A stretch of 64,000 nt of DNA, taken from Bacteroidota bacterium. GTDB taxonomy: Bacteria > Bacteroidota > Bacteroidia > Flavobacteriales > Flavobacteriaceae. A model generated the notes under the pieces. It was not told where the DNA came from. It searched no databases and saw nothing but the letters and a program-made list of their open reading frames with translations. The DNA is taken from assembly GCA_023446155.1 (NCBI GenBank), contig JAEXIT010000010.1:1-64000 (forward strand). Reading direction: 5' to 3'. This document shows, in pieces, positions 9,115 to 17,212 of the stretch. How positions within the stretch are numbered: the first letter of the stretch is position 1; each line of letters begins with the position of its first letter. Both the position numbers and the translations under genes were made by a program.

Positions 9115-9869
9115 TTACAAAACGAATAATCCCCTGTTTGGACATCAGGAACGGACGGACGGTAAAAGGAGTTCAGTTTGAAGAACTGATTGATGCCGGC
9201 GATCCGGTGGAACTGGCTCGCAAATACGCTCGCGATGGGGCCGATGAGTTGGTATTTCTGGATATTACGGCGACTGAAGAAAAAAGGAAGACTTTAATGC
9301 CAATGGTGCGTGATGTAGCCGCGGCAATCAATATTCCATTTACGGTTGGCGGAGGAATATGTTCGGTGTCTGATGTGGAACAGCTATTACAAAATGGCGC
9401 GGATAAGGTAGCGGTGAATTCGGCGGCACTTAAAAACCCGGAATTGGTAACCGAGTTGGCAAAACGCTTTGGCAATCAGTGTGTCGTGGCAGCAATTGAC
9501 GCGAAACTTGTAGGTGATCAATGGAAGGTTTTCAGGATGGGAGGGAAACTCGAAACCGACTGGGAACTCCTGGATTGGGCAAAGCAGGTCACTGAAAATG
9601 GCGCCGGTGAGATCCTTTTTACGGCCATTGATCACGACGGGCGAAAACAGGGTTTTGCAAACACTATGTTGGCAGCACTAAACAAAACGGTAAATGTACC
9701 AATAATTGCATCGGGCGGTGCGGGTAAAATAACCGATTTTATAGCTGTTTTTAACGAAGGAAAAGCCGATGCAGCATTGGCTGCCAGTGTTTTTCACTAT
9801 GATACCATTCCGATTCCGGTGCTAAAACAAGTATTAAAACAACACAACATTCCTGTAAGAATTGTATAA
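9111..9869 (+). CDS. hisF: Imidazole glycerol phosphate synthase, cyclase subunit
   Basis: A 252-residue TIM barrel that uses ammonia channelled from HisH to convert PRFAR to imidazole glycerol phosphate and AICAR. Catalytic Asp11 lies in CLDIRNGR and the second catalytic Asp in VAAIDAKL near 130. Phosphate-binding VGGGICS and ASGGAGK are seen. It overlaps hisA by 4 bases and precedes hisIE by 2 bases. Confidence 0.97.
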   Translation: MITKRIIPCLDIRNGRTVKGVQFEELIDAGDPVELARKYARDGADELVFLDITATEEKRKTLMPMVRDVAAAINIPFTVGGGICSVSDVEQLLQNGADKVAVNSAALKNPELVTELAKRFGNQCVVAAIDAKLVGDQWKVFRMGGKLETDWELLDWAKQVTENGAGEILFTAIDHDGRKQGFANTMLAALNKTVNVPIIASGGAGKITDFIAVFNEGKADAALAASVFHYDTIPIPVLKQVLKQHNIPVRIV

Positions 9870-9871
9870 TT

Positions 9872-10468
9872 ATGAAACCAGACTTTACAAAATCGAAAAA
9901 TGGTTTGCTTCCGGCTATTGTCCAGGATGCCACCACCAAAACCGTGCTAATGCTCGGTTATATGAATGAAGATGCGTATTCCGCTACATTGGAAACCGGT
10001 AAAGTGACGTTTTTTAGCCGCAGTCGCAATGCATTATGGGTAAAAGGAGAAAAAAGCGGTAATTTTTTAAATCTTGTACGTCTTGCAACCGATTGCGATA
10101 ACGATACCCTTTTGATTCAGGTACATCCGCAGGGTCCCGTTTGCCATAAAGGAACCGATACTTGCTGGGGAGGATCCAATCAGGCGGATTTTGGCTTTTT
10201 ATCAGAATTGGAGCAATGCATCCGAAATCGTACGGAAAAACCTCTGGAAACGAGTTATATCAGTCAGTTATGGTCCAAAGGGATTAATAAGATCGCACAA
10301 AAAGTGGGCGAGGAAGCAGTAGAAATGGTTATTGAGTCGAAAGATTCCGATTCGGGTTTGTTTTTAAATGAAAGTGCGGATCTGCTTTTTCACTATCTGA
10401 TCTTATTACAGGCAAAAGGATTTCAGTTACAGGATGTTGTCGAAATTCTAAAAAAAAGGAGTCGCTAA
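9872..10468 (+). CDS. hisIE: Bifunctional phosphoribosyl-AMP cyclohydrolase / phosphoribosyl-ATP pyrophosphatase
   Basis: A 198-residue fusion for the second and third steps of the pathway. The HisI part (about 1-105) carries LMLGYMNEDAY, FFSRSRNALWVKGEKSGN and the zinc-ligand region DCDNDTLL plus CHKGTDTCW. The HisE part (about 112-198) has the metal-binding helix KVGEEAVEMVIES. It is the last his gene; no strong terminator follows, so the next gene at 10512 may be co-transcribed. Confidence 0.97.
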   Translation: MKPDFTKSKNGLLPAIVQDATTKTVLMLGYMNEDAYSATLETGKVTFFSRSRNALWVKGEKSGNFLNLVRLATDCDNDTLLIQVHPQGPVCHKGTDTCWGGSNQADFGFLSELEQCIRNRTEKPLETSYISQLWSKGINKIAQKVGEEAVEMVIESKDSDSGLFLNESADLLFHYLILLQAKGFQLQDVVEILKKRSR

Positions 10469-10511
10469 TTGTAAAAGGACAATCAAAAAAAGCGTACTTT
10501 TAAAAGAAAAA

Positions 10512-11177
10512 ATGATCACAAAAGCGGAACTCGATATTCTTATAGCCTTACGAAACAACAACAATCGGGAATGGTTTACTGAACATAAAAAGGAATTTCA
10601 ACAACACGAAAAAAAAGCAAAAGTCTTTTTTCAGGAAATTTATGATGAATTGGGTAAACAGGACAGCATCGAAAAAATGCAGGTTTTCAGAATCTACCGC
10701 GACGTTCGTTTTTCGAAAGACAAATCCCCTTATAAGAGTCATTTTAGCGTAGGCTTTACCCGTACAAAACCGTTGTTACGCGGTGGGTATTATTTGCATA
10801 TCGAACCCGGTGCCAGTTTTGTCGGTGGTGGTTTTTGGGATCCAAATGCCGAAGATCTGAACCGAATCCGCAAGGAATTTGAAGTAGATGATGAAGAAAT
10901 AAGAGCAATTATTTCAGACCCGACTTTTAAAGCCTTTTTCGGAACACTGGAAGGCGAGGAGCTTAAAACGGCACCGAAAGGATTCGACAAAACACACCCG
11001 GCCATTGATCTGATCCGTAAAAAACAATACCTGATTTCCAGACGTTTTACCGATAAAGAGGTAACAAGTCCCGATTTTAAAAAAGAAGTATTGGCTACCT
11101 TTCAGGCCATGCGTCCGTTTTTTGATTATATGAGCGAAGTCTTGTCGACAAACCTAAACGGGGAACCCTTGTATTAA
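10512..11177 (+). CDS. DUF2461 domain-containing protein
   Basis: A 221-residue soluble protein matching the conserved family whose members start ILIALRNNNNREWF and contain MQVFRIYRDVRFSKDKSPYK and HIEPGASFVGGGFW. The biochemical function of the family is unknown. It follows hisIE by 43 bases on the same strand without an obvious terminator, and may be a passenger of the his transcript. Nothing in it suggests a role in histidine metabolism. Confidence 0.85.
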   Translation: MITKAELDILIALRNNNNREWFTEHKKEFQQHEKKAKVFFQEIYDELGKQDSIEKMQVFRIYRDVRFSKDKSPYKSHFSVGFTRTKPLLRGGYYLHIEPGASFVGGGFWDPNAEDLNRIRKEFEVDDEEIRAIISDPTFKAFFGTLEGEELKTAPKGFDKTHPAIDLIRKKQYLISRRFTDKEVTSPDFKKEVLATFQAMRPFFDYMSEVLSTNLNGEPLY

Positions 11178-11223
11178 TCTGGTATGATTTCTGCACAGTA
11201 TGGTCCGTATAAAAATATAGAAT

Positions 11224-11985
11224 ATGAAAAAACTCGGAATTGTAATGCTGCTTGCCATAGTATGCGCCTGTAACAGTACGAAAAACAAGGAAAATGCAAC
11301 ATCAAAGGAAATGGTTTCTCAAAATCCCGACCAGGTTTATTTTAAAGCCATCGGGACAGAACCATTTTGGGGTGTGGAAATAAGCAACAGTCAGATTAAA
11401 TATACCACACCGGAAGATCCCGAAGGAATTCTGTTTCCGGCCACGAAACCGGTTCGTGTAATGGATGCCAACATTAAAACCTACCAAAGTAAATCGAAAG
11501 CCGGCGAAATAAAAATTACGATCGCCTATGGAAAATGCTCCGATGGCATGTCGGATATGGATCACAATTATTCGGTTACCATAGCCTTAAAAAAAGCCGG
11601 TGAAAACGAATTTAAAGATTTGAGGGGTTGCGGAAACTATATCGTTGACTATCGCTTACATGATATTTGGGTGTTGGAAGAAATGGAAGGTAAAAAAATA
11701 GACGATTCCGATTTTAACAAACGTCCCACTTTAGAAATCCAAGCCAAAGAAGCTACTTTTGGCGGCATTGCGGGATGCAACCGTATGTTTGGTAAATTAT
11801 TCTCCGAACGGGAATTGTTGCGTTTTACCAATGTAGGACTTACTCGTATGGCTTGTGATAAAATGGCTAACGAAGCTAAATTCGTAAAAGCACTGGAAAG
11901 CAGTACGGCCTACGAAATAAAAAATAACAGGTTATACCTTTCAAATCCGGATGGTTTAAAACTGATATTTAGAAAAACAGATTAG
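11224..11985 (+). CDS. META-domain lipoprotein with N-terminal COG3650-like domain
   Basis: A 253-residue lipoprotein with a lipobox around the Cys in IVCACNST (residue 16). The first domain (about 38-135) contains FKAIGTEPFWGVEI and DGMSDMDHNYSVTI, as in COG3650-type periplasmic proteins. The second domain (about 145-250) is a META (HslJ-like) domain, with WVLEEMEGKKI, GGIAGCNRMFG and TRMACD. META proteins are envelope-associated and have been linked to stress or antibiotic tolerance, but the molecular activity is unknown. A good terminator follows. Confidence 0.82.
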   Translation: MKKLGIVMLLAIVCACNSTKNKENATSKEMVSQNPDQVYFKAIGTEPFWGVEISNSQIKYTTPEDPEGILFPATKPVRVMDANIKTYQSKSKAGEIKITIAYGKCSDGMSDMDHNYSVTIALKKAGENEFKDLRGCGNYIVDYRLHDIWVLEEMEGKKIDDSDFNKRPTLEIQAKEATFGGIAGCNRMFGKLFSERELLRFTNVGLTRMACDKMANEAKFVKALESSTAYEIKNNRLYLSNPDGLKLIFRKTD

Positions 11986-12012
11986 ATTTAAACAGCTGTT
12001 TACTAATAAATT

Positions 12013-12060
12013 GAGTCTTTATATTGAAGTTTTACTTTAAAATAAAGACTCTTTCTTTTT
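12013..12060 (+). terminator. Intrinsic terminator after the META lipoprotein gene
   Basis: GAGTCTTTAT (12013-12022) and ATAAAGACTC (12042-12051) form a 10-bp stem, followed by a T-rich tract. It ends the his-region transcription unit. Confidence 0.85.
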
Positions 12061-12106
12061 TTATAAAAGAGGATTGGGTTTAACGAATCATTATGATTTT
12101 AATTTC

Positions 12107-12114
12107 TATTTTTG
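12107..12114 (+). promoter_or_regulatory. Candidate -7 element for the response-regulator operon
   Basis: TATTTTTG matches TAnnTTTG and lies 18 bases before the response-regulator ATG at 12133. No well-spaced -33 TTTG is evident. Confidence 0.45.
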
Positions 12115-12132
12115 TGAAAACGCTCCCGTACT

Positions 12133-12807
12133 ATGAAATTATTAATCGTTGAAGACGAACCCAATTTGCTTTCGGCTTTACGGAAAGGACTTTCCGAAAA
12201 AAACCACGACGTAAGTGCGGCATTAGACGGAACAACAGCCTTAGAAATGATACAGTATACCCAATTCGATGTGATCGTATTGGACGTGATGCTACCCGAT
12301 ATTAACGGAATTGAAATTTGCCGTCGTTTACGCGCTGCTGGTAATTTTGTTCCGATACTCATGCTTACAGCACTCAGCAGTAGCGATAATATCGTACACG
12401 GATTAAATGCCGGTGCCGACGATTATCTGACCAAACCATTTCAGTTTTCGGAACTCGAAGCCCGGGTTAATGCCCTGGCCAGAAGAGCCGGACAAGATCA
12501 GAAGCCGGCGGAAAAAATTACGATAGACGATCTTGAAATTGATGTCCGCACCAAAATGGTAAAACGAAACGGAGAAACCATTGTGCTCACGGCAAAAGAA
12601 TTTAACCTGCTGTATTACCTGGCCAAAAACTCAGACATCATACTTTCCCGCGCCAAAATTCTGGACAATGTCTGGAATATCAATTTTGATATGAATACGA
12701 ATGTTGTGGATGTTTATATCAATTATTTGCGAAAAAAAATTGATCATCCATACGAACACAAATTAATCCATACCATAAAAGGATTAGGGTATGTTATAAA
12801 GGAATAA
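12133..12807 (+). CDS. OmpR/PhoB-family response regulator
   Basis: A 224-residue DNA-binding response regulator. The receiver domain (1-120) has the acidic pocket EDE near residue 7, the phosphoacceptor Asp in IVLDVMLPD near 52 and the conserved Lys in YLTKPF. The winged-helix output domain (about 130-222) ends with YINYLRKKIDHP and HTIKGLGYV. It is one base from the histidine kinase gene and should be its cognate regulator. The stimulus and targets are not visible. Confidence 0.95.
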   Translation: MKLLIVEDEPNLLSALRKGLSEKNHDVSAALDGTTALEMIQYTQFDVIVLDVMLPDINGIEICRRLRAAGNFVPILMLTALSSSDNIVHGLNAGADDYLTKPFQFSELEARVNALARRAGQDQKPAEKITIDDLEIDVRTKMVKRNGETIVLTAKEFNLLYYLAKNSDIILSRAKILDNVWNINFDMNTNVVDVYINYLRKKIDHPYEHKLIHTIKGLGYVIKE

Positions 12808-12808
12808 T

Positions 12809-14167
12809 ATGCAGATCAAAAAGAAAATAACCGTCACCTATATCGCACTATCCGGATTTAGCACGCTTTTGCTCTGTACGGTCGTGTTTTTCCTGTTCCG
12901 ACAAAACAACCAGTATTATTTTAGAAAACGACTGGAAGACCGGGCGAAAATAGTCGCATCGATGCATTATCAGCAGGATCCTGTTAAGGCAAAATACTAT
13001 CAGGAACTCAAAAATAATGGGATGGAGGAGCTTAAAGAGGAAAAGGAATACGTTTTAAAAATAAACAGTGCCAGCTCGTTCGAATACAACACCGAATTGC
13101 ATCTACCACCGGAATTTTATGCCTCGGTAATGAAATACAATTCCGGTTGGATCGAAGAAAATGAAGTTTACTATTACGGTCAGGTTTTTAATGAAGCCGG
13201 TACGAAATATATGGTGATCATTTCCGCAAAAGATTTACGTGGCAGTGATAGTACCTTGTTTATTACCCGAATTTTACTATTATGCGGCTTAGGATTTATC
13301 ATACTGGCGTATTTTTTTGGTCGTTTTTTGGCCTTGCGGGTTATCAATCCGGTATCACGTATTACCAGTGAAGTAAAACGGATTAGTGCCTCTAATTTGC
13401 ACAACCGCTTACCGGAAGTAAACGATTCGGATGAAATTTCCGATCTTACGAAGACTTTCAACGATATGTTGGATCGTTTGGAAACCTCTTTTGAAATTCA
13501 GGCCAATTTTATTAACAATGCCTCCCACGAGCTAAAAACGCCAATCGCAACCATTATGGCTGAAGCGGAGGTAACCTTACTCAAAGACCGTGACACAGAG
13601 GAATATACTAATACATTAAATAACATCCACAAACAGGCATCCCGTTTGAGTAACCTGACCGAAAGTTTACTAAAACTCACCCAAACGGGTTATGATGGTA
13701 AAAAACAAGTTCAGGATATTGTCCGCATTGACGATTTATTGCTGGATGTTAAAAGTGATCTGGATAAAATTTATCCGGGCAACCGTGTGAGTATTAACAT
13801 GAGCGATATCCCGGAAGAGGATTCGTTACTGGTCTTACCGTGTAACAAACCGCTTTTGGAGCTTGCTATCGGAAATATTATTACCAATGGGGTTAAATAT
13901 TCCGATAATGAAGAAGTATTTGTAAACCTCACGGCCAATAGAGAACAATTAAAAATTGTAATCTCAGATATTGGAATCGGAATTCCACCGGAAGACATTC
14001 CGTATTTATACGAACCGTTTTTCCGCGGTAAAAAAGCATCCCGTTATGTGGGCTATGGCCTTGGACTTCCGCTGGCTATGAAGATTATCCGTATGCACAA
14101 CGGCGAATTATCGATACAATCGGAAGCCGATAAAGGTACTATAGTAACCATCGTTTTTAAGCGTTAA
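12809..14167 (+). CDS. Membrane sensor histidine kinase (HAMP-HisKA-HATPase)
   Basis: A 452-residue sensor. A transmembrane helix at about 8-28 and a second at about 150-172 flank a periplasmic region of roughly 120 residues. A HAMP domain (about 172-225) is followed by the phosphoacceptor His in NNASHELKTPIATI near 239 and a HATPase domain with the N box AIGNIITNGVKYS and G boxes SDIGIGIP and GYGLGLPLA. It pairs with the preceding OmpR-type regulator. The ligand is unknown. Confidence 0.95.
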   Translation: MQIKKKITVTYIALSGFSTLLLCTVVFFLFRQNNQYYFRKRLEDRAKIVASMHYQQDPVKAKYYQELKNNGMEELKEEKEYVLKINSASSFEYNTELHLPPEFYASVMKYNSGWIEENEVYYYGQVFNEAGTKYMVIISAKDLRGSDSTLFITRILLLCGLGFIILAYFFGRFLALRVINPVSRITSEVKRISASNLHNRLPEVNDSDEISDLTKTFNDMLDRLETSFEIQANFINNASHELKTPIATIMAEAEVTLLKDRDTEEYTNTLNNIHKQASRLSNLTESLLKLTQTGYDGKKQVQDIVRIDDLLLDVKSDLDKIYPGNRVSINMSDIPEEDSLLVLPCNKPLLELAIGNIITNGVKYSDNEEVFVNLTANREQLKIVISDIGIGIPPEDIPYLYEPFFRGKKASRYVGYGLGLPLAMKIIRMHNGELSIQSEADKGTIVTIVFKR

Positions 14168-14279
14168 ACGCACATTAAAATTTCTAATGTCAATTTTTAG
14201 AATATTCTAATTTTAATTTAATTCCCTTCTCATCCCGGTGTAGTTGTTTTGCTGATATAAATCATAAACAATTACACCG

Positions 14280-15005
14280 ATGCATAACATACTCATTCCA
14301 ACCGCCTTTGAAGCCGATACCCTTCACGCTGTAAAAACGGCTGTAAAACACGCTGAAACTAAAAATTGTACTATCGTTTTACTAACAATCAACGATTTAC
14401 CCGACACTTTGTTTTCGCCTTTATCGGCACTTCGCAGCATGAGTCCCGAAATGACCGAGGCACAATACACAGTTGTAGACGAATGCCGTGCGATTGTTAA
14501 CGAAACCGCCAATTGTACCATAACAGTACGCCATCAGTTTGGTATTTCAGCTCCTTTATTAAAAAATCTGTTAAACCATCTTGAAATTGGATTGGTTATT
14601 CTATCACAACGATATCGATCGGAAACCAATACCTTTCAACGTCATTTTTTAAAATTACTGGGGAATTGTAAAAGTCCGATTTTACATCTGGGACAACATT
14701 CGGAGGAACATCATTTTAATAATGCGTTGTACCTGGAGCGTGTTGCCAATGGAATAGGAGTACAGGACTTACAGCGTATCGTGAGCGAACGGTTTACTTT
14801 TAAAATTGTAAGTCAGGCTTCCGTATTTGAAGAACGACCGGAAGAAATCACCCCGTTTTTATCGGAAACCATTTCAAAAAACAATATCGATTTATTGGTA
14901 GAAACCCGAAAACCGGAAAAAACACGGCTAAAAAAGAGCGCAGCCACTCCGGTTCATCAAAACCTCGGCCTACCGGTGCTTTCCTTACATGAGGAAACGG
15001 TCTGA
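14280..15005 (+). CDS. Divergent universal-stress-protein-like protein
   Basis: A 241-residue soluble protein whose N-terminal half has a USP-type Rossmann layout: MHNILIPTAFEADTLHAV, a long helix, TIVLLTI, then an acidic helix and VILSQRY. The ATP-binding glycine signature of classical UspA proteins is not evident, and the second half is poorly conserved, so nucleotide binding is doubtful. It precedes the bestrophin gene by 26 bases and probably shares its transcript, perhaps as a soluble partner. Confidence 0.6.
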   Translation: MHNILIPTAFEADTLHAVKTAVKHAETKNCTIVLLTINDLPDTLFSPLSALRSMSPEMTEAQYTVVDECRAIVNETANCTITVRHQFGISAPLLKNLLNHLEIGLVILSQRYRSETNTFQRHFLKLLGNCKSPILHLGQHSEEHHFNNALYLERVANGIGVQDLQRIVSERFTFKIVSQASVFEERPEEITPFLSETISKNNIDLLVETRKPEKTRLKKSAATPVHQNLGLPVLSLHEETV

Positions 15006-15031
15006 TTGTTTCATCTAAAAATTAAAAAAAT

Positions 15032-15979
15032 ATGCTACTAAAAAAAAGAGTACCACTTAAATATGTTTTGGGAAAAATTAAGTTGGAGTTAGTTTTAATC
15101 GTACTCTACTGTATTGCTTTTGAAGTATTTCACCATACGTTTCAGGCTGTTCCAACCAAAATTCCAATTGCGATACCGTCTATTATCGGTACCATTATCT
15201 CGTTATTACTGGCTTTTAAATCGAATCAGGCTTACGACAGATGGTGGGAAGCCCGAATTGTATGGGGTGCGATCGTAAACGATTCCCGTTCCTTACTACG
15301 ACAAGTAATCGGATTTTATAAAGATCCGGATTTTTCGACTCATGCAAACGACTTTAAAGAGCGCTTTGCAAAACGACAAGCCGCATGGTGTTATAGTTTG
15401 AGTCAGTCGCTTCGAGGTAAAGATCCCATAAAATTGATTCAGTCGTTGCTAACGGAAGAAGAGCTGCGTTTTGTTAAAAAGCACAAACACGTTCCAAATG
15501 CCATTTTGATGTTGCACGTAAAAGAATTGCGTAAAGCAAACGACGAAGGCAAAATTAACGTCTACCAACAAGTGGAAATCGACAATACCTTAACACGTTT
15601 GTGTGATTCGATGGGGAAATGTGAGCGTATTAAAAACACGATTTTCCCAACGACCTATAGTTTGTACATCCGTTTTACGTTGTGTTTGTTCCTGATTTTA
15701 TTACCATTCGGATTAACCGATTTTCTGGGATGGTTCCGTATACCGTTGGTGACAACTATTGGTGCCGCTTTCTTCTTAATCGAAAAGATGGCGATCCATT
15801 TACAGGATCCGTTTGAAAACCGACCAACCGACACGCCAATGAATCTTATCTCCAGTAATATTGAAAAAAACCTCTTGCAGATGGTTTACGAGTATCGAAA
15901 CGAATTCGAGTCAGAGGAGCCGAAATCCGTAGATATCTCGCATATACAGCCGGTTAAGGATACTTACTTCGTGTTGTAA
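15032..15979 (+). CDS. Bestrophin-family (YneE/RFP-TM) ion channel
   Basis: A 315-residue membrane protein with the bestrophin signature. It shows SLLLAFKSNQAYDRWWEAR near residue 56, then long amphipathic regions, FPTTYSLYIRF near 207, two membrane segments and MAIHLQDPFENRPTDTPMN near 254. Bacterial homologues form pentameric channels conducting monovalent ions. A strong terminator follows. It is likely co-transcribed with the USP-like gene. Confidence 0.9.
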   Translation: MLLKKRVPLKYVLGKIKLELVLIVLYCIAFEVFHHTFQAVPTKIPIAIPSIIGTIISLLLAFKSNQAYDRWWEARIVWGAIVNDSRSLLRQVIGFYKDPDFSTHANDFKERFAKRQAAWCYSLSQSLRGKDPIKLIQSLLTEEELRFVKKHKHVPNAILMLHVKELRKANDEGKINVYQQVEIDNTLTRLCDSMGKCERIKNTIFPTTYSLYIRFTLCLFLILLPFGLTDFLGWFRIPLVTTIGAAFFLIEKMAIHLQDPFENRPTDTPMNLISSNIEKNLLQMVYEYRNEFESEEPKSVDISHIQPVKDTYFVL

Positions 15980-15982
15980 TGT

Positions 15983-16011
15983 AAAAGGACAGTTTTCACT
16001 GTCCTTTTTTT
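15983..16011 (+). terminator. Intrinsic terminator after the bestrophin gene
   Basis: AAAAGGACAGT (15983-15993) and ACTGTCCTTTT (15998-16008) form an 11-bp stem with a 4-base loop, followed by a T run. It separates the core block from the accessory cassette. Confidence 0.9.
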
Positions 16012-16208
16012 ATTCTATTAATTCCGGTATTTATATACCAAAATGGATCAATCCAATTTGTTTTTTTTCTTTAAATCATCTTTAAAATTTAGTCCAAACT
16101 ATAAGAAAAATTTTATACTTTGGCGTTGGATAAATACAAATTTCGTGAATTATTAAAACCATTAGTAGAAGCTCAACTTCAAAAGACTATAAAATATACA
16201 GGAGGCAG

Positions 16209-16256
16209 ATGAGTATGACCAAAAAATCATTTTTTAACAACTATAAAAACCTGTAA
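16209..16256 (+). CDS. Possible 15-residue ORF with strong Shine-Dalgarno sequence
   Basis: ATG at 16209 opens MSMTKKSFFNNYKNL. AGGAGG at 16200-16205 is a canonical Shine-Dalgarno sequence, unusual for this phylum and for this window. Its last codons form the left arm of a 13-bp hairpin whose loop contains its stop codon and the start of the next small ORF. A ribosome translating it would open the hairpin. That suggests a coupling leader, but expression is unproven. It could also be a relic of an eroded gene. Confidence 0.35.
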   Translation: MSMTKKSFFNNYKNL

Positions 16257-16284
16257 TTAAATGCAATGGAGGGTTTTTATAGTT
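16239..16284. repeat. Perfect 13-bp inverted repeat in the small-ORF region
   Basis: AACTATAAAAACC (16239-16251) and GGTTTTTATAGTT (16272-16284) are exact reverse complements with a 20-base loop. The loop contains the stop of the upstream mini-ORF and the ATG of the downstream one. No U-tract follows on the plus strand, so it is not a standard plus-strand terminator. Confidence 0.8.
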
Positions 16285-16344
16285 ATACTAATGGCTATTC
16301 TTATAATTGGGAGGGTATTATTCCAACAAGACCTTAAAAATTAA
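16261..16344 (+). CDS. Possible 27-residue single-span hydrophobic peptide
   Basis: ATG at 16261 to TAA at 16344 encodes a peptide with a hydrophobic core VFIVILMAILIIG flanked by Arg residues and ending QQDLKN. A short positively flanked transmembrane peptide is the form of many type I toxins and regulatory small proteins. Codons 4-8 are in the right arm of the 13-bp hairpin, so translation may depend on the upstream mini-ORF. It ends 29 bases before the next gene. No homologue is recognised; it may not be expressed. Confidence 0.35.
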   Translation: MQWRVFIVILMAILIIGRVLFQQDLKN

Positions 16345-16373
16345 ATAAAGTTTTATTTTATAAAACAAATAAT

Positions 16374-17204
16374 ATGATCATAATTGAAAAATTGAATAAC
16401 TTTATTAAAGAGCTGGATAATACTAGCTTAGAAGTAAATGAAAATAATAGTGAAGAAGTAATAAAAAATGCTGGATTTTTAAGTCAAAGAATACTAACAA
16501 GAGCTAAAGATTCGATTAAAGTTGAAATCCCTGAAGAAGATTATCAGTACAATTCTATAAGTGCTTTAACCTTAGATTGGTCTTCAACAACGAATGAACC
16601 AAACGAAGAATATCTTTGGGGAGGTTTTAAAATTTTAGGTCTTTTTGAATCATTAGGATACCCTTCTCATTTTTGGGATAATTATAATAGCGACAGCCGT
16701 TTTTGGAAAAATAACCCGCAACCAGAAGCCGAGGCTATCTGGCAAGACTTTTTACCTAAACTTAATTATTTTCAGAAGTCAGGTCATGGGGATGATGGTA
16801 CGTATGGCTGTATACTGAGAGAAGAGGGTATTTATCCTTGTCCCATTTATTTTTTTGATTCGGGTATTTGGTTTAAAATGGATATGAATCTGGAAGAATA
16901 TTATGATACCATGATTGCTTGCAAGGCTGTTTACTATTGGCAGTATTTTTATATTGACACACAGGAAATTGTAAAAAAGTTAGGAAACTATAAACCTGTT
17001 TATATAGAATACGGGGCAAAATATCTACAAGGACCTCACCCTTTTAGTGATAAATTTAAAGAGGGGACATTTACGTATTCTGCAGAGGGGGTTTTACATC
17101 AGATGAGGAATATTATTAAACGTTTTCCTAAGTTATTTCCAGATGTAGATTTGACTTATTTTAAGGAAAAATGTGAGTCTTTAGAAAAAGCATTAAATTA
17201 TTAG
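16374..17204 (+). CDS. Immunity-like protein of unknown family
   Basis: A 276-residue acidic, aromatic-rich soluble protein without signal peptide. I do not recognise the family. Its C-terminal half (LEEYYDTMIACKAVYYWQ, then FPKLFPDVDLTYFKEKCESL) has a clear counterpart in the product of the gene at 19010, in the same order and spacing, indicating paralogy. Such acidic, fast-evolving, clustered cytosolic proteins are typical of immunity genes left behind with polymorphic toxins, but no toxin gene is in this window. It starts an AT-rich run of three adjacent genes. Confidence 0.6.
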   Translation: MIIIEKLNNFIKELDNTSLEVNENNSEEVIKNAGFLSQRILTRAKDSIKVEIPEEDYQYNSISALTLDWSSTTNEPNEEYLWGGFKILGLFESLGYPSHFWDNYNSDSRFWKNNPQPEAEAIWQDFLPKLNYFQKSGHGDDGTYGCILREEGIYPCPIYFFDSGIWFKMDMNLEEYYDTMIACKAVYYWQYFYIDTQEIVKKLGNYKPVYIEYGAKYLQGPHPFSDKFKEGTFTYSAEGVLHQMRNIIKRFPKLFPDVDLTYFKEKCESLEKALNY

Positions 17205-17212
17205 AATTAAAT

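Noticed and set aside
16117..16208. 35-codon open stretch before the mini-ORFs (contains ALDKYKFRELLKPLVEAQLQ)
   Set aside because: It lacks an ATG start and a recognised family. It may be debris of a lost gene but is too short to call.
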